Of a stretch of 64,000 bases of DNA, positions 1-9,919 are shown in pieces. The translations under genes and the position numbers were made by a program. Where the stretch lies: positions 210,118-274,117 of the forward strand of contig NZ_FNRA01000006.1 in NCBI RefSeq assembly GCF_900107535.1, read 5' to 3'. Every line of letters starts with the position of its first letter. Position 1 is the stretch's first letter. This DNA is from Pedobacter hartonius (GTDB lineage Bacteria; Bacteroidota; Bacteroidia; Sphingobacteriales; Sphingobacteriaceae). Under the pieces are notes generated by a model. It was given only the letters and a program-made list of their open reading frames with translations, was not told the origin of the DNA and searched no databases.

Positions 1-363
1 GCATCAGGCGATCAGCACCTGGAGAATTTAACGCTGATCAATATCAAAACCAAAGAAACTGAAACCAGGGAAGCAGGAGCGCTGTATATTTTTATAGGGG
101 CAAGACCCTACACGGACTGGATCAAACTGGAGATTATTAAAAACGAGAGGGACTTTATTGAAACAGGACGTGAACTGAGGAACTATGATACCTTTAACAA
201 GACCTGGAAGCTAAAACGGGATCCTTACCTTTTGGAGACGAGCTGCGCAGGGGTTTTTGCTGCAGGTGATGTACGTGCCGGGGCGATGAACCGGGTAGCT
301 TCAGCCGTAGGGGAGGGGTCTATGGCGATTAGCTTTGTGCATAAGTACCTGGCCGAGGTTTAG
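1..363 (+). CDS. Thioredoxin reductase-like FAD/NAD(P) oxidoreductase, C-terminal part (5' end outside window)
   Basis: The window opens inside this gene: 120 codons in frame 1 run to a TAG at 361-363. The visible part is the end of a two-domain pyridine-nucleotide disulfide oxidoreductase of the thioredoxin reductase family. 'LYIFIGARPYTDW' matches the segment that closes the NAD(P) domain, and 'GVFAAGDVR' followed by 'AVGEGSMA' is the C-terminal FAD-binding motif, with the Asp that contacts the flavin ribityl chain. The redox CxxC would lie upstream of the window and cannot be checked. In Bacteroidota this type of C-terminus often belongs to larger proteins with an N-terminal receiver or cyclic-nucleotide domain, so the full gene may be more than a plain TrxB. 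It converges on the GAF gene 35 bp away. Confidence 0.8.
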   Translation, partial: ASGDQHLENLTLINIKTKETETREAGALYIFIGARPYTDWIKLEIIKNERDFIETGRELRNYDTFNKTWKLKRDPYLLETSCAGVFAAGDVRAGAMNRVASAVGEGSMAISFVHKYLAEV

Positions 364-398
364 TGTGATTACCGGCCGGGCGGGGCTAACCTTTTAGT

Positions 399-1115
399 TT
401 AGTTGCTGCCCGGCATATTACTCAGGAATTTTTCAATCTTTCTCGATGAGATCTCAATTTTAGAGGCCATTGAAAAAACTTTTTCAGCACTCATCTCGCG
501 GCTACCCAACAGCTGGGCATATAACGAGATTGAAGTGACAGGATTTTTCAGGTCATGCGCCAGACGGTGCATACCTTCATTAAGGGCTTTTATCTTTTGC
601 CTGTTTGCAAGTCTTGTTTCCAGTTTTTCCATCACGATGTCAGCAAGCAGCTGCAGCAACTTGGTTTGTTTGCCGCTAACTTCCAGATGTGGTTTATCAT
701 CAGTTACGCAAATAGTGCCCAATGCAAATCCATCTCTGGATTTAATGGGTGCAGCGGCATAAAAGCGGATGTCATCAGTGGCAGAAAGAAAGGGGCTGTC
801 CAGTAGTTCATATACTTTATGTGTATCTCCATATACGGTGACTCCCTCTTTAATGATACTTAAGGCACACAGGCTATGCGCTCTTGAAGTATCTTTCACT
901 TCGTAACCCGGCAGGTTCGCTTTAATAAACACATTCTCCTTATCTACAAAGCAGATATGAGCTCTTTCAGTATCAAATATCTCCGCAGCAAGAAAAGCTA
1001 TCGCGTCGAAATCTGCCTCCGGAAGCGAATTCAAAATTTCAAACCGATTTAATGTATCTATCCTGACCATTTCATCATCAGGAATTATATTAACAGGCAT
1101 TTTATAATTTATCAT
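399..1115 (-). CDS. GAF domain protein with histidine-kinase dimerization helix but no ATPase domain
   Basis: The 238-residue protein has a GAF sensor domain at about residues 25-165 and a HisKA-type dimerization/phosphotransfer segment at about 175-235. The phospho-acceptor His is His187 in 'HDLKNP', the usual H-box. The protein ends at residue 238, directly after the second helix, so the HATPase_c catalytic domain of ordinary sensor kinases is missing. No remnant of it is visible between the stop codon and the next gene, which is only 35 bp away on the other strand. It could be a phosphotransfer or dimerization partner served by another kinase, or a truncated kinase. There is no signal peptide or membrane segment, so it should be cytoplasmic. 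Met1 and Met6 are both possible starts. Confidence 0.75.
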   Translation of the reverse strand: MINYKMPVNIIPDDEMVRIDTLNRFEILNSLPEADFDAIAFLAAEIFDTERAHICFVDKENVFIKANLPGYEVKDTSRAHSLCALSIIKEGVTVYGDTHKVYELLDSPFLSATDDIRFYAAAPIKSRDGFALGTICVTDDKPHLEVSGKQTKLLQLLADIVMEKLETRLANRQKIKALNEGMHRLAHDLKNPVTSISLYAQLLGSREMSAEKVFSMASKIEISSRKIEKFLSNMPGSN

Positions 1116-1473
1116 TATTTAGTATTTCGGTACTGGGTGAAACTGACTCTGTTAGCTGTTTGAATTATATTATAGGGGAATTTAAAAAAAGCTTTAATGG
1201 ATTAAACAAAAAACTGGATTGATTGTTGTTTATTTACTGTTTTTATAAATTGGACTTGATTAAATGCAAGATAAGGATGGTTTTTAGCTATCAAAATCTT
1301 TTATTCATCAAATTAAAATATGAGTTTAATTAAATTTTGCTTAGGGTTTATTAAGTTTCTTATCTCTCAGGTTTAGTCATTACCGCTGAATTTGAGGATA
1401 TTAGGCCTGTCGTTTAATATACTTTCACTATATAAATATAGTCTTATATTAGGACTTGTTGATGTCTGAAGTG
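1116..1473. other. AT-rich non-coding gap
   Basis: About 360 bp between the GAF gene and the terminator of the recJ-lptB-GH3 operon. It is strongly AT-rich with many runs of A and T. I see no convincing open frame, tRNA or extended repeat. It presumably contains the promoter of the minus-strand GAF gene near 1120-1180, but no clear TAnnTTTG element can be assigned. Confidence 0.5.
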
Positions 1474-1504
1474 AAAAAGGTACACAATTTTCAAAATAGT
1501 GTAC
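1474..1504 (-). terminator. Probable terminator of the recJ-lptB-GH3 operon
   Basis: Positions 1480-1504 form a 25-bp palindrome (GTACACAATTTT, C, AAAATAGTGTAC) with a single mismatch. On the minus strand a CTTTTT tract follows. It lies 9 bp beyond the stop of the GH3 gene. The stem is AT-rich, so efficiency is uncertain. Confidence 0.5.
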
Positions 1505-1512
1505 AGTATATC

Positions 1513-3036
1513 TTATGGCTTGATCAGCTGTATCATGGGAAGTATTTCATCAACATACTTTCTTTCATTGGCCAGTCGGGGAACTTTATGTTGTCCGCCC
1601 AGTTTACCTTTTGATTTAAGCCAGTTATAAAAAGTATTATGCGGAGCGTTATGTACCTTGGGGCGGCACAGCGCCATATTATTAAAGCGTTTGGAGTCAT
1701 AATCGGAATTGATATCGCGCAGGGTCTGATCAAGAATATCAATGAATTTTTCGAAATTATCGGGCTGCTGGTCAAATTCTATGATCCATTCATGTCCGCC
1801 GGCCTTGTCTCCCCTGAAATAAATAGGGCAGGCCGTATAATCTTTAAAAGCGGCACCGGTTTCCCTGCAGGCTTTGCTGATGGCTTGTTCCGCATTGTCA
1901 ATGATTACTTCTTCTCCGAAAGCATTGATAAAATGTTTGGTACGGCCTGTGATCCTGATCCTGAAAGGAGAGAGTGAGGTGAACTGTACAGTATCGCCTA
2001 TGACATATCTCCACAAGCCCGCATTGGTCGATATGATGATCGCATAATTCTTATGCAATTCAACTTCTTCCAGGCTGAGTGTTAACGGGTTATCGTCACA
2101 GAGCTGATCCAGGGCTAAAAATTCATAGTATATGCCATAATCAAGCATTAGTAACATCTCTTCAGATTTCACCTGATCCTGGATGCCAAAAAAGCCTTCT
2201 GATGCATTATAAGTTTCCAGGTAATACATTTCTTCACAAGGGATCAGTTCTTTAAACTGCTCCCTGTAAGGACCAAAATTTACAGCGCCATGGAAATACA
2301 GTTCAAGGTTTGGCCATACCTCCAAAAGGTTTTTCTTACCGGTAATCTCCAGGATTTTTTTGGCCAGGACAATCGTCCAGGTCGGAACCCCTGAAATATT
2401 TGTTACGTTTTCTTTGATGGTGGCCTCAGCCATCTTTTCCATCTTCTGTTCGTAATCATTCATCAGGGCAATGGAAATATCCGGTGTCCGGTAATATTCT
2501 GCCCACATTGGCAGGTTTTTGATCAGTACAGCAGAAAGATCGCCATAATAGGTATCTTCATTGAGCTGGTTGATCTGGTGGCTGCCGCCCAGAACCAATG
2601 CTTTTCCGGTTAAGATCTGGTTGCCCGGCTTATTGTTGCAAAAGATGGATATCATATCTTTTCCGCCCTTAAAATGGCATTCTTCCAAAGCTTCGGGTGA
2701 TACCGGTATAAACTTACTTCTGTCACTTGTGGTGCCGGAAGATTTTGCAAACCACTTGATCTCTGAAGGCCAGAGTATATTCTGTTCGCCCTGCAACATC
2801 CTTTCGATATAGGGTTTCAGGCTGTCATAATTCTGCAGCGGTACGCGCTCCTTGAATTGCTGAGATGTCTCAATGGACTTATAATCGTATTTTTTCCCCC
2901 ATTCAGTGTTTTCAGCACAGAGAATCAGGTTGTGAAACCATTCTTCCTGTACATCTACCGGGTATTTCATGAAAAGCTCTATCTGATGGACGCGCTTTTT
3001 CATGTACCAGGTAAAAATAGAATTTACAATAGCCAT
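1513..3036 (-). CDS. GH3 auxin-responsive-promoter family acyl-adenylating protein
   Basis: The 507-residue protein belongs to the GH3 family, a branch of the ANL adenylating superfamily. Plant members conjugate amino acids to jasmonate or auxin; the bacterial substrates are largely unknown. The phosphate-binding motif is visible at residues 99-111 ('SSGTTSDRSKFIP'). Later segments such as 'YLETYNASEGFFG' and 'GLWRYVIGDTVQF' are the typical ATP/acyl-binding motifs. Length is normal for the family. It has no signal peptide and should be cytoplasmic. It is the last gene of a tight operon behind recJ and lptB (17 bp after lptB). That placement suggests a role linked to envelope or lipid metabolism, but this is inference from position only. 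Confidence 0.85.
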   Translation of the reverse strand: MAIVNSIFTWYMKKRVHQIELFMKYPVDVQEEWFHNLILCAENTEWGKKYDYKSIETSQQFKERVPLQNYDSLKPYIERMLQGEQNILWPSEIKWFAKSSGTTSDRSKFIPVSPEALEECHFKGGKDMISIFCNNKPGNQILTGKALVLGGSHQINQLNEDTYYGDLSAVLIKNLPMWAEYYRTPDISIALMNDYEQKMEKMAEATIKENVTNISGVPTWTIVLAKKILEITGKKNLLEVWPNLELYFHGAVNFGPYREQFKELIPCEEMYYLETYNASEGFFGIQDQVKSEEMLLMLDYGIYYEFLALDQLCDDNPLTLSLEEVELHKNYAIIISTNAGLWRYVIGDTVQFTSLSPFRIRITGRTKHFINAFGEEVIIDNAEQAISKACRETGAAFKDYTACPIYFRGDKAGGHEWIIEFDQQPDNFEKFIDILDQTLRDINSDYDSKRFNNMALCRPKVHNAPHNTFYNWLKSKGKLGGQHKVPRLANERKYVDEILPMIQLIKP

Positions 3037-3053
3037 ATTTGGTTAGTATAGAA

Positions 3054-3788
3054 TTATAGGTTTTTACTTCTGAGTACAAAATTGGAACCGAGATAGACTT
3101 TTCTTACCATTTCGTTGGCAGCCAGTATTTCTGGTGTGCCCGATTCAAGGATTTTACCTTCAAACAGCAGATAGGCCCTGTCAGTAATCGAGAGCGTTTC
3201 CTGCACGTTGTGATCTGTGATCAGGATACCAATGTTCTTGTTCCTTAATTTGGCAACGATGGTTTGGATTTCTTCTACCGCAATGGGGTCAACACCGGCA
3301 AAGGGTTCATCCAGTAAGATGAAATTAGGGCTGGCCGCCAGTGCTCTCGCAATCTCCGTTCTCCGGCGTTCCCCTCCAGAAAGGAGATCGCCCCTGTTCC
3401 TGCGCACTTTATGCAGGCTGAATTCATCGATAAGCTCTTCCAGCTTTTCTTCTCTTTCCAGGCGGGTCATGTCTGTCATTTCCAGGATAGCCAGGATATT
3501 GTCTTCAACGGATAACTTCCTGAAAACGGAGGCTTCCTGTGCCAGGTAGCCAATCCCCTTTTGGGCGCGGCGGTACATCGCATCTTTAGTGATATCCTCG
3601 TCATCCAGAAAAATCGAGCCTTCATTGGGTTTGATCAATCCGACAATCATATAAAAAGAGGTGGTCTTTCCCGCTCCGTTAGGTCCCAGCAGCCCTACGA
3701 TTTCGCCCTGGCTCACGCTGAACGAAACGTCGTTTACTACCGTCCGCTGTTTGTATCTTTTTATAAGATTATCCGCTCTTAATATCAT
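3054..3788 (-). CDS. lptB: LPS export ABC transporter ATP-binding protein
   Basis: This 244-residue ABC ATPase energizes the LptBFG extractor, which moves lipopolysaccharide from the inner membrane to the periplasmic bridge. Walker A is GPNGAGKT (residues 35-42), the signature is LSGGE (136-140) and Walker B is FILLDEP (156-162), followed by the switch His in 'ITDHN'. Full-length identity pattern and size fit LptB rather than a generic importer ATPase. LptF/G are not in the window, as is common because they are usually encoded elsewhere. The gene starts 5 bp after the recJ stop codon, so the two are probably cotranscribed and may be translationally coupled. Confidence 0.93.
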   Translation of the reverse strand: MILRADNLIKRYKQRTVVNDVSFSVSQGEIVGLLGPNGAGKTTSFYMIVGLIKPNEGSIFLDDEDITKDAMYRRAQKGIGYLAQEASVFRKLSVEDNILAILEMTDMTRLEREEKLEELIDEFSLHKVRRNRGDLLSGGERRRTEIARALAASPNFILLDEPFAGVDPIAVEEIQTIVAKLRNKNIGILITDHNVQETLSITDRAYLLFEGKILESGTPEILAANEMVRKVYLGSNFVLRSKNL

Positions 3789-3793
3789 TTATA

Positions 3794-5500
3794 CTATTGA
3801 TTATGAATTTTGATCGCTTTAATATTCAGCTGCAGCCGTTTCTGTTCTTTCCAAATATTTTCCTCAACTGTATAACAAACAGAAAAAGGCTGATTAGGTT
3901 GTAAAAGATTCTCAAATTCTGCAAGCCCGAAACCAATAGCTTCAAAAATAGCTGAATTTTGTTGTTTAATACTCAATTTTAAATGTTTTGTTCCAACAAC
4001 GTAAGGCCTGCCCACGCACACTACATTGGTGGTCATAAATACTGGTGCCGGATTCATTGGGCCAAAAGGCGCCATCTGTGCGATGATACGCTGGAATTTT
4101 CCGTCTATTTGTGAAAAAGCGATCTCGCTGTCGATATGGATTTCCGGACACAGCAGGTCTTCTGTGATCGTGGCGGTCACAATATCTTCGAAACGCTGTG
4201 AAAATTCCTCGATATTCTCATGTTTCATCGTCAGTCCTGCCGCAAATTTATGTCCTCCGAACTGTTCCAGCAGATCTGCACAGCCCAGCAGGGCTTCATA
4301 CAGATCGTAACCAGGTACGGACCGGGCCGATCCGGTCAGCAGCCCGTTGGAATGTGTCAATACAATCGTTGGCCTGTAGTATTTTTCCGTTAAACGTGAA
4401 GCTACGATACCGATAACACCTTTATTCCAGTTCTCGTTATAAACTACGGTAGTTTTTTTGCCCATGAGTACTTCAGAATCATTGATCAGGGCAAGTGCTT
4501 CTGCGGTAATATGCTGATCAGAGACTTTACGGTCAGTATTTTGAACGTTGATGAACAGGCTTTGCCTGGCAGCGAGGTCGTCTTCGGTACACAACAACAT
4601 TTTAACTGCCTGGTTACCATGGTCCATCCGCCCGGCGGCATTAATTCTCGGGGCAAGCGTAAAGACCACATCGGTGATCGTATAATTTTTATTCTTACCG
4701 CAGCTATCCATCAGTGCCTTAAGGCCTATGCATGGGTTCTGGTTGAGTTTGATCAGTCCGAAGTAGGCAAGAGTGCGGTTTTCATCTACAATAGGGACAA
4801 TGTCTGCGGCTATGGATACCATCACCAGGTCCATATACTGCTCGTAACTGCTGTCAGGAAGCTGATGGGTGATGCACCAGGCCTGGGCAAGCTTAAATCC
4901 GATGCCACAGCCTGCAAGTTCTTTGAAAGGATAGGGGCAGTCTGCACGTTTCGGATCGAGTATCGCTACTGCCGCCGGCAATTCTTCTCCGGGTAAATGA
5001 TGGTCGCAGATAATGAAGTCTATATTGAGGCTATTTGCATAGGCTACTTTATCGTTGGATTTTATTCCACAGTCGAGTGCAAGGATCAGCGTGATCCCCT
5101 TTGATTTTGCATAATCAATACCAGCGGTAGAGATGCCATATCCTTCCTTATGCCTGTCGGGAATGTAATATTCTATATGGCGGCTGAACTGTCTGAAAAA
5201 GCTATATGCGAGCGCTACAGATGTAGTTCCGTCCACATCATAATCTCCATAAACCAGCATTCTTTCCTCTGCTGCGATTGCAGCATCAATCCGGCTGACC
5301 GCCTTATCCATGTCCTTCATCAGAAAAGGATCATGCAGTTGTGAAAGCTGTGGCCTGAAGAAGTCCTTTGCATCTTCAAAGGAACTGATGCCTCTCTGTA
5401 CAAGGATCTCCGCCAGGCTTGTATCTATATTTAATTGTTGTGCAAGCAGATCTATAGCCTCTTTATCGCTCTTTACTGCCTGCACCCATCTTTTCTCCAT
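3794..5500 (-). CDS. recJ: Single-stranded-DNA-specific 5'-3' exonuclease RecJ
   Basis: The 568-residue protein is a DHH-family exonuclease that degrades ssDNA 5'-3' in recombination and mismatch repair. Motif I is 'YGDYDVDGT' (84-92) and the DHH motif is 'CDHH' (165-168). The glycine-rich DHHA1 motif 'GGHKFAAGLTM' follows in the second half, then the C-terminal OB-fold-like domain. The metal-binding Asp and His residues are intact, and length is normal for Bacteroidota RecJ. It is the first gene of the recJ-lptB-GH3 operon. No clear promoter could be assigned upstream, between it and the divergent hydrolase gene. Confidence 0.93.
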   Translation of the reverse strand: MEKRWVQAVKSDKEAIDLLAQQLNIDTSLAEILVQRGISSFEDAKDFFRPQLSQLHDPFLMKDMDKAVSRIDAAIAAEERMLVYGDYDVDGTTSVALAYSFFRQFSRHIEYYIPDRHKEGYGISTAGIDYAKSKGITLILALDCGIKSNDKVAYANSLNIDFIICDHHLPGEELPAAVAILDPKRADCPYPFKELAGCGIGFKLAQAWCITHQLPDSSYEQYMDLVMVSIAADIVPIVDENRTLAYFGLIKLNQNPCIGLKALMDSCGKNKNYTITDVVFTLAPRINAAGRMDHGNQAVKMLLCTEDDLAARQSLFINVQNTDRKVSDQHITAEALALINDSEVLMGKKTTVVYNENWNKGVIGIVASRLTEKYYRPTIVLTHSNGLLTGSARSVPGYDLYEALLGCADLLEQFGGHKFAAGLTMKHENIEEFSQRFEDIVTATITEDLLCPEIHIDSEIAFSQIDGKFQRIIAQMAPFGPMNPAPVFMTTNVVCVGRPYVVGTKHLKLSIKQQNSAIFEAIGFGLAEFENLLQPNQPFSVCYTVEENIWKEQKRLQLNIKAIKIHNQ

Positions 5501-5574
5501 TTGGTTTTTTATTGTTTTAAGGACTGTATCAACTTTGTTTATTCATTAAATGAAGGGATATCGTACAGGTTCCA

Positions 5575-5582
5575 TATCTTTG
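5575..5582 (+). promoter_or_regulatory. -7 element (TAnnTTTG) for the MBL-fold gene
   Basis: TATCTTTG matches the Bacteroidota -7 consensus exactly, 52 bp ahead of the TTG start at 5635. No TTTG lies about 19 bp upstream, so only half the promoter is supported. Confidence 0.4.
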
Positions 5583-5634
5583 CAATTGATTGTAAATATA
5601 TCATTAATTATTCTTTTGACTAATACCTACGCCA

Positions 5635-6402
5635 TTGCAAGTTTTCACTTTATATGAAGGTTCTTATTCTGTAGCTGCCGATAAAAAGTTCGTTCCTTTT
5701 GACCCTCAAATAGATAATCCTAAAGACAGGCCGGCATCACTCTTTATCTATGTACAGCCTTTTCTTGTTAAATTTAATGATAAATTACTGTTGTTTGATA
5801 CGGGACTGGGCTATAGTAATGCAGGGGGAGAAATGATCCTGCATGAGAATATCAGGAAGGCCGGGTTTAATCCTGGTGATGTAGATTATGTCCTGATGTC
5901 TCATCTGCATTTTGACCATGCAGGTGGTATGGTACATCAGGAAAATAATGGAATGGAACTGAGTTTTCCTAATGCGGCATATGTCATTCAGCGTGGAGAA
6001 TGGGAGGCTGCATTCACCAATAGCTCGTCTTCTTACAGAACTGAGATCTTTGAGTTTCTGCAGCGCAATGCACAACTGATCTTTGTGGATGATTCCGGAG
6101 AGTTTTTGCCGGGTATTTCCCATGAACTGACGGGTGCGCATACACCTTGTCACCAGGCCTGGTTGCTGGACGATGGTACAGATAAAGTCTTCTTCGGAGG
6201 TGATGTGCTGCCTGAACCGGAGGAGCTGCTGAGGAAATTCATTGCGAAATACGACTATGATGGCCGTAAAGCGATGGAGTTAAGGGAAGAGTTTGGTAAG
6301 AGGGCTGCAGCTGAGCATTGGAATTGCCTTTTCTATCATGGCAAGACCAGGGCGACGGGTTTCGTTAGTTTAACAGATGACGGACAGTTTAAGATTGTAT
6401 AG
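5635..6402 (+). CDS. MBL-fold metallohydrolase
   Basis: A 255-residue metallo-beta-lactamase-fold protein. The zinc motif HxHxDH is present as 'HLHFDH' (residues 90-95); 'GAHTPCHQ' and 'FFGGDVLP' supply further metal ligands. The closest type is the cytoplasmic lactonase/glyoxalase-II-like group; the substrate cannot be told from sequence. There is no signal peptide. The frame has a TGA 16 bp upstream and no in-frame ATG before the conserved N-terminus, so the start is read as TTG at 5635. It is divergent from recJ. Its 3' end overlaps the 3' end of the convergent response regulator by 14 bp. Confidence 0.82.
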   Translation: MQVFTLYEGSYSVAADKKFVPFDPQIDNPKDRPASLFIYVQPFLVKFNDKLLLFDTGLGYSNAGGEMILHENIRKAGFNPGDVDYVLMSHLHFDHAGGMVHQENNGMELSFPNAAYVIQRGEWEAAFTNSSSSYRTEIFEFLQRNAQLIFVDDSGEFLPGISHELTGAHTPCHQAWLLDDGTDKVFFGGDVLPEPEELLRKFIAKYDYDGRKAMELREEFGKRAAAEHWNCLFYHGKTRATGFVSLTDDGQFKIV

Positions 6403-6802
6403 GTTCTATATTTTTGCCTTCAAATAATTCGATCAGGCGTTCGATAGACAGGGGTTTAGAAATAAACCCTTTTACTGTTTTATATGTTTTGGCCTTTTCA
6501 ATATCGTTTTCATACACTGATGAAGAGAGCATGTACATGTCAATATCATTCTCTATACTTAATTTCTCGTAAGCTTCCAGAAATTCCCATCCATTCAGTA
6601 CGGGCATGTTAATGTCTATCAATATCAGCTGAGGAAATGGAAGGCGTGCATCTTTCAATTCTTTCAGGTAATCTATTGCCAGCTGTCCGTTTGTTTTTGC
6701 AACCATCTGAGCCTCATATCCCGTTTTTTCTACAATTTTCTTAATAATGAAAATGTTAATATCATCATCGTCAATTACCAGTAGATTAATTTTATCACTC
6801 AT
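6389..6802 (-). CDS. Single-domain response regulator (CheY-like receiver)
   Basis: A 137-residue stand-alone receiver domain. The acidic cluster DDDD (11-14), the phospho-acceptor Asp63 in 'LIDINMP' and Lys116 in 'FISKPLS' are all in place, so it should be phosphorylatable. There is no output domain. No kinase is adjacent; the GAF/HisKA protein at 399-1115 lies 5.3 kb away and lacks a catalytic domain, so a phosphorelay pairing would be speculation. The last 14 bp overlap the convergent MBL-fold gene. Confidence 0.88.
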   Translation of the reverse strand: MSDKINLLVIDDDDINIFIIKKIVEKTGYEAQMVAKTNGQLAIDYLKELKDARLPFPQLILIDINMPVLNGWEFLEAYEKLSIENDIDMYMLSSSVYENDIEKAKTYKTVKGFISKPLSIERLIELFEGKNIEPIQS

Positions 6803-6886
6803 CAGATTAGTAGTTTATATAAGATTAGGATTTTAATAAAGATATAAAATAGAACTGTAAAGTATATCGCCTAATCATTTATTTAG

Positions 6887-6925
6887 CAAAAAGAGGACCA
6901 CTAATTGATAATGACCCCCTTTTTG
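6887..6925. terminator. Weak bidirectional terminator-like hairpin after gcvP
   Basis: CAAAAAGAGG at 6887-6896 pairs with CCCCTTTTTG at 6916-6925 with one mismatch and a 19-nt loop. T runs lie inside the arm on either strand. It sits between the gcvP stop and the response-regulator start. The large loop makes this tentative. Confidence 0.3.
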
Positions 6926-6963
6926 TTTATAAATGTAACTTTTTGTTTACAAGTATATAAATG

Positions 6964-9843
6964 TTAAGCCTCTGCTTCCATATAACTTTCTATCGGTGGG
7001 CATGCGCAAACGAGGGATCTGTCTCCAAATGAATCATTTACCCTGCCTACTGATGGCCAGAACTTATGTTCAGCAACATATGCTAAAGGAAAGGCAGCAG
7101 TTTTCCTGCTATAGGCATGAGACCACTCATCCCCGGTCACAGTTGCCACAGTATGGGGAGCATTTTTTAGAGGGTTATCTAATTTATCCAGAGTTCCGTC
7201 CTGAACACTGCTGATTTCATTTCTGATGGCGATCATCGCTTCACAGAAACGGTCGAGCTCATGTTTTGGTTCGCTCTCTGTGGGTTCAACCATTAAGGTG
7301 CCCGCAACAGGGAAAGATACTGTTGGTGCATGGAAACCATAATCCATTAACCTTTTTGCAATGTCAACCACCTCGATGCCAAAGTTTTTGAATTCGCGGC
7401 AATCCAGGATCATTTCGTGTGCACAGCGGCCGTTGCTCCCTGAATACAATACCGGGTAATGCTGCTCTAAACGCGCTTTCATATAATTCGCATTTAGAAT
7501 TGCATATTCTGTAGCCTGTCTTAACCCATCTGCGCCCATCATTGCGATGTAAGCATGGGAAATGATCAGGATCGAAGCAGAGCCCCATGGTGCCGAAGAT
7601 ACTGCATGGATAGATTTTTCATTGTTGATGTCTACCACCGCATGTCCCGGTAAATATTTAACCAGGTGTGCAGCTACGCCGATCGGGCCCATACCGGGGC
7701 CACCACCACCGTGAGGGATGCAAAAGGTCTTGTGTAAGTTCAGGTGACAAACGTCGGCACCGATATTTGCAGGGCTGGTTAAACCTACCTGTGCATTCAT
7801 ATTTGCACCGTCCATGTAAACCTGTCCGCCATTCGCATGGATCACTTCGCAGATCTCTACGATACTTTCTTCAAATACGCCATGTGTAGACGGATAAGTA
7901 ACCATAAAGCAGGAAAGGTTGTTTTTATGTTGTTCTGCTTTTGCTTTCAGGTCTGTTACATCAATATTTCCCTGGTCATCACATTTCACGATAACGATCT
8001 TCATACCTGCCATGGCAGCAGAAGCAGGGTTAGTTCCGTGAGCGGAAGAAGGGATCAGTGCGATGTTACGGTGATGGTCACCGCGGTCCTGATGGTACGC
8101 CCTGATGACCATTAATCCGGCGTATTCACCTTGCGCACCAGCATTTGGCTGTAAGCTCATTGCGGCAAAACCGGTGATCTCACTTAACCATTTATCCAGT
8201 TCATTGAAAACAGCATAATATCCTGCTACCTGGTCTGCAGGAGCAAAGGGGTGTACTTTACCAAATTCTGCCCAGGTAACAGGAACCATTTCTGTGGTCG
8301 CGTTCAGTTTCATGGTACATGAACCCAATGCAATCATAGAATGGCAAAGAGAAAGGTCTTTTGTTTCCAGCGACTTGATATAACGCAGCATCTCGTGTTC
8401 CGAGTGGTGCGAGTTGAATAAAGGATGTATTAAATAAGCTGATGTACGTTGCAGTTCAACAGGAATTACGGTCTGGACATTGTGCTCTTCAGCCAGTTCA
8501 ACGCTATCTGCGGAGATAGCCTTTACTTTAGAGAATATCTTATTCAGTAATTTAATATCATTAAGGGAAGTGCTTTCGTCAAGCGCGATCGTTGCCACTG
8601 TTCCTTTATAATGCAGGTTGATCTCATTGTCTACACATTCTTTATGGATAGAATCTTTCAAAGCACCCAGTTCAACCTGGATAGTATCAAAATAAGCACT
8701 GGTCAATAAAGGGTAGCCGATCTTTTCAAGTGATTGTGCAAGTGCGATAGCCAGGCCATGTGTTCTTTCTGCAATTAACTTCAGGCCTTTGGGGCCATGA
8801 TAAACGGCGTAAAAACCTGCCATGATGGCTAGCAGGGCTTGTGCAGTACAGATGTTAGAGGTCGCTTTATCTCTTCTGATATGCTGTTCCCTGGTCTGCA
8901 GTGCCATTCTCAGCGCATAGTTGTTGTGGCTGTCGATCGTTACACCGATAATTCTTCCCGGAATTGAGCGTTTGTACTCATCTTTAGTGGCGAAAAATGC
9001 AGCATGAGGGCCTCCAAATCCCATGGGTACGCCAAAACGCTGTGTGGTACCCACCACGATGTCTGCACCCCATTCTCCCGGAGGAGTCAGCAGCGTAAGA
9101 CTCAGCAGGTCTGCCACTACCGTTAACTTTACGTTTTTGGCATGGGTGTGTGCTGCGAATGCTGTATAGTTAAATATTTCCCCGTTTCCGGCAGGATATT
9201 GAACAATAGCACCAAAGAATTCGTCTGTTACTTCAAAAGTCTGGTGGTCACCAATAACCAGTTCAATTCCGAAAGGATTTGCGCGGGTCTTTAAAATATC
9301 TATCGTTTGAGGGAATAATAACGAAGAAACAAAGAATTTTTTAGCCTGCTGATTTTTACGCAGGCTGTATTGCATAAACATTGCTTCAGCAGCAGCCGTA
9401 CCTTCATCCAGCAGTGATGCATTGGCGATTTCCATCCCGGTGAGGTCAATCACCATGGTCTGGAAATTCAGCAGCGCCTGTAAACGGCCCTGGGCAATCT
9501 CTGCCTGGTAGGGCGTATACTGCGTGTACCATCCCGGGTTTTCCATTACATTCCGCAAGATCACTCCTGGAGTAATAGTGTCATAATATCCCTGTCCGAT
9601 ATAAGATTTAAAAACCTTATTCAGTGAAGCCGTTTGTTTAAGGCTTTCGAGGTATTCTTTCTCAGATTTCGCTGCCGGAAGGTTCAGCTGACGTTTTAGC
9701 CTGATCTTTTGCGGCACGGTCTGGTCGATCAGTTCACTGACAGAATTTAGGCCGAGTGTGCTCAGCATTGCGTCTGTATCCTCTTGATTTGGAGCGATAT
9801 GACGGTCTTTAAAGTCTTCTTTGTAATGGATATTTAAACTCAT
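6964..9843 (-). CDS. gcvP: Glycine dehydrogenase (decarboxylating), glycine cleavage system P protein
   Basis: A full-length P protein of 959 residues. It is a PLP enzyme that decarboxylates glycine and passes the aminomethyl group to the lipoyl H protein. N- and C-terminal halves are both present as in the fused (non-split) form. The PLP lysine is in 'HLNLHKTF', followed by the glycine-rich '[10 protein letters not shown]'. The frame can be extended 4 codons to a TTG at 9855, but ATG at 9843 ([11 protein letters not shown]) gives the natural N-terminus. GcvT and GcvH are not in the window. The nearby SDR threonine dehydrogenase at 35.4 kb would feed glycine from threonine, though it is not linked by operon. 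Confidence 0.96.
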   Translation of the reverse strand: MSLNIHYKEDFKDRHIAPNQEDTDAMLSTLGLNSVSELIDQTVPQKIRLKRQLNLPAAKSEKEYLESLKQTASLNKVFKSYIGQGYYDTITPGVILRNVMENPGWYTQYTPYQAEIAQGRLQALLNFQTMVIDLTGMEIANASLLDEGTAAAEAMFMQYSLRKNQQAKKFFVSSLLFPQTIDILKTRANPFGIELVIGDHQTFEVTDEFFGAIVQYPAGNGEIFNYTAFAAHTHAKNVKLTVVADLLSLTLLTPPGEWGADIVVGTTQRFGVPMGFGGPHAAFFATKDEYKRSIPGRIIGVTIDSHNNYALRMALQTREQHIRRDKATSNICTAQALLAIMAGFYAVYHGPKGLKLIAERTHGLAIALAQSLEKIGYPLLTSAYFDTIQVELGALKDSIHKECVDNEINLHYKGTVATIALDESTSLNDIKLLNKIFSKVKAISADSVELAEEHNVQTVIPVELQRTSAYLIHPLFNSHHSEHEMLRYIKSLETKDLSLCHSMIALGSCTMKLNATTEMVPVTWAEFGKVHPFAPADQVAGYYAVFNELDKWLSEITGFAAMSLQPNAGAQGEYAGLMVIRAYHQDRGDHHRNIALIPSSAHGTNPASAAMAGMKIVIVKCDDQGNIDVTDLKAKAEQHKNNLSCFMVTYPSTHGVFEESIVEICEVIHANGGQVYMDGANMNAQVGLTSPANIGADVCHLNLHKTFCIPHGGGGPGMGPIGVAAHLVKYLPGHAVVDINNEKSIHAVSSAPWGSASILIISHAYIAMMGADGLRQATEYAILNANYMKARLEQHYPVLYSGSNGRCAHEMILDCREFKNFGIEVVDIAKRLMDYGFHAPTVSFPVAGTLMVEPTESEPKHELDRFCEAMIAIRNEISSVQDGTLDKLDNPLKNAPHTVATVTGDEWSHAYSRKTAAFPLAYVAEHKFWPSVGRVNDSFGDRSLVCACPPIESYMEAEA

Positions 9844-9866
9844 GAAGTATAACAATAAAAGTTGCG

Positions 9867-9874
9867 CGAAGGTA
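9867..9874 (-). promoter_or_regulatory. Candidate -7 element for gcvP
   Basis: TACCTTCG on the minus strand matches TAnnTTTG at 7 of 8 fixed or free positions, 23 bp ahead of the gcvP ATG. No matching -33 TTTG is visible, so support is limited. Confidence 0.3.
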
Positions 9875-9919
9875 CTAAATTTTCCGTTTTTATTCTAATG
9901 CATAAAAGAGATGACACAG

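Noticed and set aside
4511..4996. 161-codon open frame antisense to recJ
   Set aside because: Fully inside recJ with no recognisable motif.
9844..9919. Glycine riboswitch ahead of gcvP
   Set aside because: The gap to pdxJ is only about 76 bp and a -7-like element lies 23 bp before the start, too short for the aptamer.
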